From Palsa-504 sp963789225 (lineage in GTDB: Bacteria > Actinomycetota > Actinomycetes > Streptosporangiales > Streptosporangiaceae): DNA of 64,000 nt. The notes below the pieces were generated by a model. That model searched no databases and had not been told where the DNA came from. It saw only the letters and a list, made by a program, of their open reading frames with translations. The translations under genes and the position numbers were made by a program. Numbering within the stretch: the first letter of the stretch is position 1; each line of letters starts with the position of its first letter. The DNA lies in contig CAWBKD010000046.1 of the NCBI GenBank assembly GCA_963789225.1, positions 1,178,001 to 1,242,000 on the forward strand, read 5' to 3'. Shown here in pieces: positions 37,855 through 45,867 of this stretch.

Positions 37855-38151
37855 CTATCCCCGGTACGCCGTCAACTCGGCTGGCCGCGACAGACGGGCT
37901 GTGGTCCAGCGCTCAGTGCACGACCTCGCGTCCTTGCAGTACCAGCGGATGTCGGCGCATCCCAGGCCGCCATCAGGTACCAGCAGGCCAAGCGGAAGGG
38001 CGACGCCGCACAAGGAGCACTGGGCTACCTCCAGCGGCCGGAGCTGGTCGGGCTGCGCGGGTACCGGTGGTTCGGCCGCGCGGCGAGGACTGGCCGGAAG
38101 CTGCTCGGATCCCGTTTCCTGGGACATCGTGACCAGCCCGGCACCTGCCAT
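37855..38151 (-). CDS. Small actinobacterial zinc-ribbon-like protein
   Basis: A 98-residue protein. CSLCGVALPLGLLVPDGG and ADIRWYCKDARSCTERWT match a small conserved actinobacterial family with paired cysteines and the invariant DIRWYC-D-CTERWT pattern. It probably binds zinc; no function is known. The start is either 38151 or the internal ATG at 38127. An AGGAGGAA site sits 17 nt upstream of the first. Confidence 0.65.
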   Translation of the reverse strand: MAGAGLVTMSQETGSEQLPASPRRAAEPPVPAQPDQLRPLEVAQCSLCGVALPLGLLVPDGGLGCADIRWYCKDARSCTERWTTARLSRPAELTAYRG

Positions 38152-38905
38152 ACTTGACCATGTTGGGTTCCTCCTACAGTTGGTCCGACATAAAGGTCCC
38201 GGCCGCGTGCTGCGAACACCTGGCCGGGACCGTCCTTGGCTAGCAGGCGAAGCGCAGGGCGGTCATTTTCCGCCTCACCCGGTACGAGAGATAACGCGAC
38301 GTCACTGGCTTCTCCCTCGGCTCACCCTTACCTGCTGCCCTTGACCAGCCAGGATAACGCCCTGTGCACAAGATTGTGGATAATTGGGGCAAAATAGCTG
38401 GTCAGCGTAGGCCTGGCTGTGGATTATCGGGGCTGTGGAAATGTGGATAATCGGGACAACGTACTGTCCGGCCAGGTCGCGAGGGCTCGCCGTCGTCCCA
38501 TTGAAGGATCCCGCTTAGGCGCGGATCTCACGCTAAGTGACCAGCATCGTGGCTCGGGCTGGAGGACTTGCCGTCCGCAGTCGCCGATGTCGTCCCGGAC
38601 GGCCTCGATGATGGCCGAGCACGTGAGCAGCTCTAGCTGCACGCCGACGGGCAACAGTCAGGCCGGGTCGGTCAGGTGATGCTCCTGGATCCAAGCCTTG
38701 GCGAGGAATCCTCGTCGGTCGGCCGTCGGCCGGGAACGAACGGCACCAACCGTACGGGCATCGCGGCATCCTCGCACAACACATCTCCGGCCAGAGCTGC
38801 CGCTGATGGTGGCGTGGGCGTTCGGACGATGAAGCACCGCGATGCTCGAACGCGGCCCCGAGCTCATCAGCTCGGGGCTGTGTTCGATGCGATACTGCCG
38901 TTGTC
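38152..38905. other. Gap without a convincing gene
   Basis: About 750 bp upstream of the zinc-ribbon gene. Short open frames occur on both strands, but none shows a recognisable domain or consistent codon bias. AT content rises locally around 38340-38460, where the DnaA-box-like cluster lies. The rest may be decayed genes. Confidence 0.55.
38374..38450 (+). other. Cluster of DnaA-box-like 9-mers
   Basis: TTGTGGATAA at 38374-38383, TGTGGATTA at 38418-38426, TGTGGAAAT at 38434-38442 and TGTGGATAA at 38442-38450, all in one orientation. Two are exact complements of the classical TTATCCACA box. Such AT-rich 9-mers are rare in this GC background. No dnaA, dnaN or rep gene is in the window, so it is not shown to be an origin. 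Confidence 0.55.
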
Positions 38906-39538
38906 TCAGGCGTTCTGGTAGTCCTGGCGCTTCCGGCCATTGGCGGCGGAGAACAGGGAGCCGGCCAGGAAGAAGAGCACTATCGAAGCGATAAGCATGC
39001 CGAGGACCTTGGGCTGGCGCAGCGCGGCGAGGATATAGCCGCCACGGGGGATCGCGAAGCTGAATAGCCCGACGACATCGGAGGCAGGCCGCGGGGTGGC
39101 GTCCGGGGCATTGTTCGCGTCGCCCTTGGTGATGTAGTTCACGGCGCCGTCGATGGTCTTGACCGCGACGATGCGGTGGGTGATCAGGGTCGTGCTGCCG
39201 GGCTGCTCGCGGAAGGTGATGATCTGACCGGCGTGCAGGTCCTGGGCCTGCGCGGCGGTCAGCTGGTCATCAACGATGAAGTCGCCGCTGTTGATGGCCC
39301 CGGTCATCGACCCGGAAATCATCGACATCACCGGGTGCCCGAAGACCATGGCCTGGCCGCTGGGCGACATCCGGCTGGCCACCGACAAGACGATCGCCAG
39401 CGCGGCCACGATGGAGACGAGCACGGTCACCACGGTGGAGAACACCCGCAGGCCCCGGCGCCCGGCGCCCCGGGCGATCCTGGGCCGGCCGATGGACGGG
39501 CTGGTACCGGTCAGCGGTAGCGCGGTGGTCAGGCTCAT
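38906..39538 (-). CDS. sipW: SipW-type signal peptidase I
   Basis: A 210-residue membrane protease. TM1 is about residues 31-54. The catalytic Ser is in PVMSMISGSMTGAI (about S77), and His replaces the usual bacterial Lys in TTLITHRIVAVKT (about H121), the hallmark of the ER/SipW type. KGDANNAPD carries the conserved acidic box. TM2 is near the C-terminus (VLGMLIASIVLFFLAGSLF). It should remove signal peptides from the three cargo proteins encoded downstream on the same strand. Confidence 0.92.
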   Translation of the reverse strand: MSLTTALPLTGTSPSIGRPRIARGAGRRGLRVFSTVVTVLVSIVAALAIVLSVASRMSPSGQAMVFGHPVMSMISGSMTGAINSGDFIVDDQLTAAQAQDLHAGQIITFREQPGSTTLITHRIVAVKTIDGAVNYITKGDANNAPDATPRPASDVVGLFSFAIPRGGYILAALRQPKVLGMLIASIVLFFLAGSLFSAANGRKRQDYQNA

Positions 39539-39574
39539 CTCTAACTCCCCAGATTAGGCGGCGGTCTGCCGCTT

Positions 39575-39693
39575 GCTTTCCTGGGACCAATACTTCGCCC
39601 GCCAAGTGGCGAATCCGTTCCGCAAACGGTTGCAGGACGGGAGCACGCAACAGGAAAAGACCTATCAAACCATCTGGAATAAGCACTCTTCCG
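39575..39693. repeat. 119-bp repeat, copy 2, upstream of sipW
   Basis: Second copy, starting 37 bp before the sipW start codon. Both copies keep an open LSWD(Q/R)YFARQVANPF frame on the plus strand. Beyond it, 39694-39790 encodes another plausible fragment (LPDDEGHDLTAGDITATFTF) in a shifted frame that I cannot assign. Confidence 0.88.
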
Positions 39694-39810
39694 GACGACG
39701 AGGGCCACGACCTCACAGCAGGAGACATCACCGCGACATTCACCTTCACCCCCGCCGGCCATAACTACGCCAGCGCCGCTGCCGGGGTAGCGGCTGCCGA
39801 CCTCGGGCTC

Positions 39811-40380
39811 CTAGCGGGAATCCGGCCGGGGAGCGCTCGGCCGGCGCATGACGGGGCGGGAGCCGTCCGGGACCGGCACGTCCTCGAAGCCGGCCGCGCG
39901 GTACAGCTCGCGGGTACCCATGTACCGGTACGAACGCCCGTCCGGGGACGGGTAGGCTTCCACCACTTCAGCTCCGGACTCGGCCGCGTACGTGCAGGCG
40001 GCCTCCAGCAGCCTGGTGCGCAGGCCGTGACGACGGGCCCGGGCCGCCACGAAGAAGCACACCACCGACCACACCCGCTCCGCCGGCACCTGCGGGATCA
40101 CCCGTGACGCAAGTACGGCGGCGTAGCTCTCCCGTGGCGCGACCGAGCACCAGCCGACCACCTCGCCGTCGGCGTAGGCCAGCACCCCGACCGGCTCGGC
40201 TCGCCGGACCCGCTCGGCCAGCGCGGCCACCCGCCCGTCCTTCCCGGCGGCGCGGAACGGCGCCGAGCGCAATCGCCAGCGCATGCACGAGCACCACCGG
40301 AACGTCCCGGACGCCGCGGAGAATCGCTCCAGGTCACCGCTCGTGGCGGGGGTCACAGGCGCGAACGATTCTGCGGTCAT
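39811..40380 (-). CDS. GNAT-family N-acetyltransferase
   Basis: A 189-residue acetyltransferase-like protein. The start TSGDLERFSAASGTFRWCSC with CMRWRL, the segment GWCSVAPRESYAAV, and the end DGRSYRYMGTRELYRAAGFE match an actinobacterial GNAT subgroup. The acetyl-CoA loop is RARRHGLRTRLLEAA, a slightly diverged form of Q/RxxGxG/A. It uses acetyl-CoA to modify an amine; the substrate is unknown. It is last in a minus-strand series beginning at 41555 or 42216. Confidence 0.85.
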   Translation of the reverse strand: MTAESFAPVTPATSGDLERFSAASGTFRWCSCMRWRLRSAPFRAAGKDGRVAALAERVRRAEPVGVLAYADGEVVGWCSVAPRESYAAVLASRVIPQVPAERVWSVVCFFVAARARRHGLRTRLLEAACTYAAESGAEVVEAYPSPDGRSYRYMGTRELYRAAGFEDVPVPDGSRPVMRRPSAPRPDSR

Positions 40381-40386
40381 CCGCGG

Positions 40387-40593
40387 CTATCGCCCCGGCC
40401 GGTCCGGTGCGCCGCGCGGCGGCAGCAGCGGGCGTCTCGCCTCACGGTGGGCAGCCTCCGCGTACCGCTCCCGCTCGCGCAGGAAGTCGCCGGGCATGAT
40501 GTGCGCGTGCGCGCTGGCCGGATCAGGCGGAGCGCCTTGCGGCACGCCGCGTCCTGCCTCGGCCACCAGCGCCGCAGCCGTTCGGTTGGTCAC
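40387..40593 (-). CDS. Small hypothetical protein
   Basis: A possible 68-residue protein with GTG start at 40593, two bases after the stop of the GNAT remnant and 6 bp before the next GNAT start. MPGDFLRERERYAEAAHREA suggests a charged helix. No domain is recognised. The tight fit between flanking genes is the main support. Confidence 0.4.
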   Translation of the reverse strand: MTNRTAAALVAEAGRGVPQGAPPDPASAHAHIMPGDFLRERERYAEAAHREARRPLLPPRGAPDRPGR

Positions 40594-40594
40594 G

Positions 40595-40797
40595 TCAGCT
40601 CAGATCTGCGGCGGGCAGCGGCAGCGGGCGGCGCATGACGATCCTGGCCCGGCCGGTGCCCCCGTAGTCAGGGACCTCTGTCTGATCCGTGAAGCCCATG
40701 CGGAGGTGGAACGCCTGCGAGCCGGTGTTCTCGGGGCTGGTCAGGGCCTTCAGCGCAGGTCGCCGTCGCGGGCGAGGTCGATCGTGACGTCGCTCAT
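40595..40797 (-). pseudogene. GNAT acetyltransferase with internal deletion
   Basis: ATG 40797 starts MSDVTIDLARDGDLR, an acetyltransferase-like opening, and immediately hits a stop. A different frame then gives SPENTGSQAFHLRMGFTDQT and an end RARIVMRRPLPLP, the classical GNAT C-terminus. Roughly 90-100 central codons are missing. The start overlaps the phosphoesterase stop. Confidence 0.75.
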
Positions 40798-41555
40798 GAA
40801 GTCTGGCGCCCGTCGCGCGGGGCCATGATCGCGAGGGCTTCGGCGTCGCTGGCCCGGGCGTGCAGGAAGTAGTCGGCCCACTCGGCTACGTCCGGGAAGG
40901 ACGACTGCTCGGCGACCAGCGCGCAGGCGGCCACGGGGTCGTAGGGCGTGCGGCGCATGCTGACGGCGCCGTCCGCGAGCAGGGCCCAGTGTGCGCCCCG
41001 GCGGCCGTACGGCATGCCGATGCTGCCCGGGTTGATGATCTGGCGCCGGTTGGCCAGCCTGGTGAACGGCATGTGCGTGTGCCCGCAGACCACCGTCATC
41101 ACCTCGTCGGGGAGTTCGGCGAGGACCTCGGCCCACCGCTCAAGCCGGGAGTCGACGACCACCACCTCTTCGTCGTCGCGCGGCGTGGCGTGGCAGAAGA
41201 CGACAGGCCCGAAACCGCCGACCTCGAGCGTGACCGGGTAGGGCAGCCGGGCCAGCCAGTCCACGTGGTCGGCGGAAAGCTGTCGCGCGGCCCACGTCGA
41301 AATGGGGTCGCCGACGTCGTCGACCGCGCCGCGGGCCAGGTTCACGAGTTCCCGGTCCGCGTTGCCGCGCACCCAGGTGACCTGGTCGCCAAGGCCGAGC
41401 AGCCGGTCGAGGGTCTCGGTCGGCTGCGGTCCGGCGGCGATGTCGCCGGTGAGGACGATGCGTTCGGCGTCGCGGACGTCCGGTTCGGCCAGCACCGCGT
41501 CCAGCGCCGGGAGGACGGCGTGGATGTCGGAAAGGACGGCGACGGAAGCGACCAT
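40794..41555 (-). CDS. Calcineurin-like metallophosphoesterase (YfcE/MJ0936-like)
   Basis: A 253-residue hydrolase. The binuclear metal site is complete: AVLSDIHAVLPALDAVL (Asp-x-His), VLTGDIAAGPQPTE (Asp), WVRGNADRELV (Asn in GN-D), VVFCHATPRDDEE (His) and VVCGHTHMPF (GHTH). Members cleave phosphodiesters; physiological substrate unknown. The start is the ATG at 41555. A duplicated copy of its start region lies 59 bp upstream, overlapping the DUF1707 stop. Confidence 0.93.
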   Translation of the reverse strand: MVASVAVLSDIHAVLPALDAVLAEPDVRDAERIVLTGDIAAGPQPTETLDRLLGLGDQVTWVRGNADRELVNLARGAVDDVGDPISTWAARQLSADHVDWLARLPYPVTLEVGGFGPVVFCHATPRDDEEVVVVDSRLERWAEVLAELPDEVMTVVCGHTHMPFTRLANRRQIINPGSIGMPYGRRGAHWALLADGAVSMRRTPYDPVAACALVAEQSSFPDVAEWADYFLHARASDAEALAIMAPRDGRQTS

Positions 41556-41632
41556 TATGGCCTCCCGGCGTGGCGCGGCCGGATCTCGATAGCGACGGCT
41601 GCGGAAGCGGCCATCATGACCTCCGGCCGTAG
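41540..41632. repeat. Degenerate tandem duplication of the phosphoesterase start region
   Basis: Plus-strand segments near 41541-41576 and 41597-41632 align at about 78% over 36 bp. On the minus strand each has a GGAGG site, an ATG and GCTTCCG. The upstream copy's ATG overlaps the DUF1707 stop. The downstream copy is the start now used. Confidence 0.6.
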
Positions 41633-42216
41633 CGCTGCTTAATTTTTATGTAGCCGAAGACCGGATCCCCGGTCACGGTCACGGTCGGGGCGCCGGGGTC
41701 GGGCGTGTCCGCGGCCTTGTTGCTGATGTGTCCGGTGTACGTCTTCAGCGGCCCGACCCGGGCCGCCCAGCCCTCGGGCAGGACCAGCTGAATCCACCCC
41801 GTCTTCGTGACCACTTCCACGGTGACCTCCTGGTGCCGGCAGTAGGCCCGGGTGAAGTCGATCGTGATCCACCCGGTGGTGGACTCCGCGGTGATCAGCT
41901 TGGGTACCACCCAGTGGCCGTCCTGCCTGATGTTGGCCGTCGTGGTGCGCAGGACGAGGGTGTCAGGATCGGTGTCCGCGCCCGACAGCGTGAGCGACGG
42001 GGGCGGCTGGGGCAGGTCCGCCACCAGGAGGTCGAGTTCCCCGTACGTCTTCGCGGCGTTGACCAGACCGAGCCGTTCCTCGAGTTCGGACAGGTCGATC
42101 CGGCCCTCGCCCGCGGCGACGCGCAGCATCGCCGCGACGGCGTCCCGGTCCGCATCCCCCGCCCGCTGTGCCGTCAGGTCCCTCGGCCTGGGTACCGGCG
42201 GGTCCGGGTCGGTCAT
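41614..42216 (-). CDS. DUF1707 (SHOCT-like) protein with C-terminal beta domain
   Basis: A 200-residue protein. Residues about 15-70 are DUF1707 (AQRAGDADRDAVAAMLRVAA, LSELEERLGLVNAAKTYGEL), a small helical domain related to SHOCT. The C-terminal half is a beta-rich region as in DUF2154/LiaF-like proteins (TTGWITIDFTRAYCRHQEVT). It has no membrane segment. Such proteins are common in actinomycetes near envelope-stress genes; function unknown. Confidence 0.87.
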   Translation of the reverse strand: MTDPDPPVPRPRDLTAQRAGDADRDAVAAMLRVAAGEGRIDLSELEERLGLVNAAKTYGELDLLVADLPQPPPSLTLSGADTDPDTLVLRTTTANIRQDGHWVVPKLITAESTTGWITIDFTRAYCRHQEVTVEVVTKTGWIQLVLPEGWAARVGPLKTYTGHISNKAADTPDPGAPTVTVTGDPVFGYIKIKQRYGRRS

Positions 42217-42242
42217 GAAACCGACTGTAGGACATGCCGCCG

Positions 42243-42398
42243 TTAGTGGTGGACGGCGGCGAGCAGCGCCGCTAGGACCTGCGGCCAGCGGCGCAGGTAG
42301 TAGCCGACCCAGGCCCGGTACTCCAGGCGGGCGATGCGAACCGGATCGAACGACCTGAGCCGGTTCGGGTGGCCGATGCTGACGGTCCGGGAGTCCAT
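42243..42398 (-). CDS. Small conserved-looking protein, 51 residues
   Basis: ATG 42398 with a CAGGAGG site 6 bp upstream encodes MDSRTVSIGHPNRLRSFDPV and ends LRRWPQVLAALLAAVHH. The segment ARLEYRAWVGYYLRRWPQVL is amphipathic and could touch the membrane. Short proteins of this kind recur in actinomycetes, but I cannot name it. Copy C of the recurring motif lies upstream. Confidence 0.6.
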   Translation of the reverse strand: MDSRTVSIGHPNRLRSFDPVRIARLEYRAWVGYYLRRWPQVLAALLAAVHH

Positions 42399-42426
42399 GA
42401 GTGCCTCCTGGCGGCGCGGGGGTGAT

Positions 42427-42447
42427 ACCACCGCCGTTCGGGATAAA
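42427..42447 (+). repeat. Copy C of the recurring intergenic motif
   Basis: ACCA then CCGCCGTTCGGGATAAA, one base shorter than copies A and B. Here both flanking genes are on the minus strand, so the motif has no fixed orientation relative to genes. Confidence 0.6.
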
Positions 42448-42454
42448 GAATTTC

Positions 42455-42847
42455 CTACTCGTCCAGGGCGCCGGCGTCGGCGGGGACGTCGACGGAGTAC
42501 GGTCTGAGGATCTCGAGCGGGACGATGTCCACGGCGCGCTCGTGGGTGGACGCCAGGACCACCGGGGCCGCGGCGCCGTCGCGGTGCGCGCGCAGCCAGT
42601 TCGCCGCCGTCACGCACCACCGGTCCCCCGGCACCAGGCCGGGGAAGCGGAACTGCGGCACCGGCGTGGACAGGTCGTTGCCGATGCTGCGCTGGTGCGC
42701 GAGGAACTCGGCCGTCACCACCGCGCAGATCGTGTGGCTGCCCAGGTCCTCGGGTCCTGTCGTGCAGCACCCGTCCCGGTAGAAGCCGGTCAGCGGATCG
42801 GTCCCGCACGGCTCGAGTTCGCCGCCGAGTACATTTCGGTCGCCCAT
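42455..42847 (-). CDS. DUF2237 family protein
   Basis: A 130-residue protein. NVLGGELEPCGTDPLTGFYR, DGCCTTGPEDLGSHTICAVV and GNDLSTPVPQFRFPGLVPGD are the full DUF2237 signature, with its conserved cysteines. The last strand (ERAVDIVPLEILRPYSVD) is also typical. Function of the family is unknown. Start at ATG 42847. Confidence 0.93.
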   Translation of the reverse strand: MGDRNVLGGELEPCGTDPLTGFYRDGCCTTGPEDLGSHTICAVVTAEFLAHQRSIGNDLSTPVPQFRFPGLVPGDRWCVTAANWLRAHRDGAAAPVVLASTHERAVDIVPLEILRPYSVDVPADAGALDE

Positions 42848-42977
42848 GCCAGCAGTATCGGCAGCGCGACGGCGGGTCGGCAAGCTCGGGCAATCCGGGC
42901 AGGCGGGCTTTGCGCGGCGGAACTCGACAAGAAACGCCGGGCGCGGTTACTGAGCGTAGCTCCCCTACCCGGGCACA

Positions 42978-44531
42978 ATGGGTCGGGTGAGGCATTCAAG
43001 ACTTCTGGCGGTGGTGGGCGGACTGGGCCTGCTGGCCGCGATGGCGGTGGCGACGACCGGGGCTGGGTCTGGGTCTGGGGCGGCCGGGGCTATCGGCGCT
43101 ACGGCGCTGGCGGCCGACCGCGCGTCGACCCCGACCGTGCCGATCAAGCACGTCATCGAGATCATGATCGAGAACCACTCGTTCGACAACCTGTTCGGCC
43201 AATTCCCCGGCGCGGACGGCATCCCGGCGGGCACCACGTTCCTCAACCCGGACGCGTACTACGACTCCGCGCCGGACGTTCAGCCGGTCTGGGCGACCCC
43301 GAACGAGGGCGACGTCGACGGCACCATCAACAACAGCACGGTCGCCGAGCAGATGGCGATGGACTACCAGCCGGGCAAGGGCTACCAGATGGACCACTAC
43401 ACCGTCTTCCCGCAGGACGGGATGGCGGCGATCACGGAGTTCGGGCCGAAGTTCGACCCTAACGAGCAGTACCTGGCCTCGAGTTTTGAGTTGGCCGACC
43501 AGAACTTCCAGCCGGTCATCGCCCCGACCCAGCCGAACGTCCTGACGGCGCTGAACGGCACCGACCACGGCTGGGTCTACAACAACCTCCAGCCGGGGCC
43601 CACGTTGGCGTGGGACTCCATCTTCGACGAGCTGACCGCGCACGGGCGGACCTGGAAGATCTACTACGCGCTGCCGCCTTCGGCGCTGGCCGGCACGGTC
43701 TGGCAGCAGATCATCCCATCCGGGCACGCCGCGGACCTGACCACGGGGTCGGCGTTCTTCACCGACCTGGCCGACGGTTCCCTGCCCGACTTCTCGTTCG
43801 TGCGGCCCGGCGTCGGGTACAGCACCGAGCCGTCCGAGGACATCGGGGAGGGCGACGCCTGGGTGGGACAGCTCGTCAACGCGGTCGCGCACAGCTCGTA
43901 CTGGAAGTCGACGGCCATCTTCATCACCTACGACGAGAGCGGCGGGTTCTGGGACCACGTCGCGCCGCTGGTGAGCACCGGTTATGGCGCCCGGACCCCG
44001 ATGATCATCGTCAGCCCGTACGCGAAGCGCGGAGTGTTCGGCCAGACGACGACGAACGTGTCGATCCTGTCGTTCATGCAGACGCTGTGGGGCATGCCGT
44101 CGCTGACCCCGCTCAACTCTGCCCAGAACGACCTGTACTCCGCGTTCAACTTCAGTCAGACGCCGCTTTCAGCGCCCGTCGTGCCGGTGGCGCCTGCGGA
44201 CACGATCGGGTTCCACGCGGCGGGCGGCATCCTGACCGACATCGGCCCGGCCAGCCCCGGCAAGACGGTCACGATCCACCTGGAGGCGGAGACCGGCGGG
44301 CTGGTCCTCGATCCGGCCCTGGGGGGTTCGGTGAACCTGACGCTGACGCCGCCGTCCGGGGTTGCTGTGCCTTCGTCGTTCCCGAAGACGGTCACTCTGG
44401 TTGGGGGGTTGGCGACGCTTACGGCGTCGTTCCCGAGTGCCGGGTACTACCGGATCTCCGCCAGCGGGCCTTCGGGGAGTGAGGGGTGGGTCACCGTCGA
44501 TGTCGGGGTGACTCCGGACACGTTGCCGTAG
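42978..44531 (+). CDS. Secreted phosphoesterase, phospholipase C/acid phosphatase family
   Basis: A 517-residue exported enzyme. An N-terminal signal (LLAVVGGLGLLAAMAVATTG) is followed by the family opening VPIKHVIEIMIENHSFDNLF. Metal-site motifs include AIFITYDESGGFWDHV and GARTPMIIVSPYAKRGV. After residue 400 a beta domain is appended (GKTVTIHLEAETGGLVL). It probably cleaves phospholipids or other phosphoesters outside the cell. No Tat twin-Arg is evident, unlike many phospholipase C proteins. Confidence 0.9.
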   Translation: MGRVRHSRLLAVVGGLGLLAAMAVATTGAGSGSGAAGAIGATALAADRASTPTVPIKHVIEIMIENHSFDNLFGQFPGADGIPAGTTFLNPDAYYDSAPDVQPVWATPNEGDVDGTINNSTVAEQMAMDYQPGKGYQMDHYTVFPQDGMAAITEFGPKFDPNEQYLASSFELADQNFQPVIAPTQPNVLTALNGTDHGWVYNNLQPGPTLAWDSIFDELTAHGRTWKIYYALPPSALAGTVWQQIIPSGHAADLTTGSAFFTDLADGSLPDFSFVRPGVGYSTEPSEDIGEGDAWVGQLVNAVAHSSYWKSTAIFITYDESGGFWDHVAPLVSTGYGARTPMIIVSPYAKRGVFGQTTTNVSILSFMQTLWGMPSLTPLNSAQNDLYSAFNFSQTPLSAPVVPVAPADTIGFHAAGGILTDIGPASPGKTVTIHLEAETGGLVLDPALGGSVNLTLTPPSGVAVPSSFPKTVTLVGGLATLTASFPSAGYYRISASGPSGSEGWVTVDVGVTPDTLP

Positions 44532-44600
44532 GGGCTGGTCACGGGGCCTTTATGCGCATGACGGGCGGTGCTCGGCTGGACAAGATCGCTCCGCGCGGCG

Positions 44601-44624
44601 TATTCTTGACTGTATGGTCAGTCA
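44601..44624 (+). promoter_or_regulatory. Leaderless-type promoter with inverted repeat over the Rieske gene start
   Basis: TATTCT (44601-44606) has -10 character and sits 7 nt before the ATG at 44614. TGACTG (44607-44612) and CAGTCA (44619-44624) form a perfect inverted repeat with 6-nt spacer covering the start. The pattern resembles a TetR-type operator, but no TetR gene is in the vicinity. Confidence 0.5.
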
Positions 44625-45852
44625 GCTTTGGGAGCGGAAGGCCGCCCCGGCCCCGCTAAACCGTGCCGAATTGGACGAGGCGTTGCGGCCGTTCGGGGAG
44701 AGCGTGATGCTCCCCCGGGCCGCGTACGTGGACCCGGCGGTGTTCGCCTGGGAGCAGCGGAACTTCTTCGACGGCGGCTGGATCTGCGTCGGGTATAGCT
44801 CGCAGCTGCCCGCGGCTGGGGACCAGCGGGCGGAGGCCGTCGGCGAGGGCGGCGTGCTGCTGGTGCGGGGCGAGGACGGCGAGCTGCGGGCGTTCGCGAA
44901 CACGTGCCGGCACCGCGGCCACGAGCTGCTGCCCTGCGGTGAGGGCAACCGGCACAAGATGATCATCTGCCCGTACCACGCCTGGACGTACACGCTGTCC
45001 GGCGACCTGTACGCAGCCGCGGGCTTCCGGAATCAGCCGGGCTTCGACTTCGGCCAGTGGAGCCTGACGCCGCTGCCCGTATCGGAGTGGCACGGCCTGA
45101 TCTTCGTGGACGGGTCGGGCGGGGCGGTTCCCCCGCTGTCGGAGGCGCTGGGGAAGCTCGAGCCGCTGGTGGCGCCCTACGAGCCGGAGCGCCTGATGGT
45201 CGCGGCCTCGCACAGCTACGAAGCGGCGACGAACTGGAAGATCGCCACGGAGAACTACCACGAGTGCTACCACTGCTCTAACATCCACCCCGAGCTGTGC
45301 CGGGTGAGCCCGCCGAAGAGCGGCGAGAACTACGCCACCGACGGCCCCTGGGTCGGCGGCACGATGATGCTGCGGGACGGCATGGACACGATGTCCCTGG
45401 ACGGCGCGAGCCACGGGGTACCGCTGCGCGGCCTGGACGAGCAGGGCCTGCGGACCGTGATCTACGTCAACATCTTCCCGAACATCCTGCTCAGCCTCCA
45501 CCCGGACTACGTGATGACGCACCGGATGATCCCGCTGGCCGCCGACCGTACGCGGATCGAGTGCACGTGGGCGTTCGCGCCCGAGGCCGTGGCTCAGCCG
45601 GACTTCGACCCCGGGTACGCGGTGGAGTTCTGGGACATCACCAACCGGCAGGACTGGGCGGCCTGCGAGTCGGTGCAGCGAGGGCTCACCTCGCCGCACG
45701 CGCGGCCGGGGCCTTTGTCGCCCAGCGAGGACGCGGTGTACTACTTCGTGACCACCCTGGCCCGGGGCTACCTGGGGCAGTCGCCCTGGGTCCCGTCCAA
45801 GACGCCGTTCCGAGCTGCGGTGTGGCCTACGGAGAAGCGCGCCGCCCTGTAG
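44614..45852 (+). CDS. Rieske-type ring-hydroxylating oxygenase alpha subunit
   Basis: A 412-residue non-haem iron oxygenase. The Rieske [2Fe-2S] motif is NTCRHRGHELLPCG plus ICPYHAWTY. The mononuclear iron site follows in ENYHECYHCSNIHPEL (two His), with a distal Asp (DWAACESVQ) in the C-terminal domain. No ferredoxin, reductase or beta subunit gene is adjacent, so partners are encoded elsewhere. Resemblance to glycine-betaine/quaternary-amine monooxygenases is possible, but the substrate is open. Confidence 0.92.
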   Translation: MVSQLWERKAAPAPLNRAELDEALRPFGESVMLPRAAYVDPAVFAWEQRNFFDGGWICVGYSSQLPAAGDQRAEAVGEGGVLLVRGEDGELRAFANTCRHRGHELLPCGEGNRHKMIICPYHAWTYTLSGDLYAAAGFRNQPGFDFGQWSLTPLPVSEWHGLIFVDGSGGAVPPLSEALGKLEPLVAPYEPERLMVAASHSYEAATNWKIATENYHECYHCSNIHPELCRVSPPKSGENYATDGPWVGGTMMLRDGMDTMSLDGASHGVPLRGLDEQGLRTVIYVNIFPNILLSLHPDYVMTHRMIPLAADRTRIECTWAFAPEAVAQPDFDPGYAVEFWDITNRQDWAACESVQRGLTSPHARPGPLSPSEDAVYYFVTTLARGYLGQSPWVPSKTPFRAAVWPTEKRAAL

Positions 45853-45867
45853 CGGTTCGGGTTTGGG

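Noticed and set aside
38374..38450. Chromosomal or plasmid replication origin
   Set aside because: No dnaA, dnaN, rep or par genes in the window; only the 9-mers are seen, so reported as an observation.
37655..39693. Composite transposon bounded by the 119-bp repeats
   Set aside because: No transposase, no terminal inverted repeats and no target duplication; duplication plus deletion explains it better.
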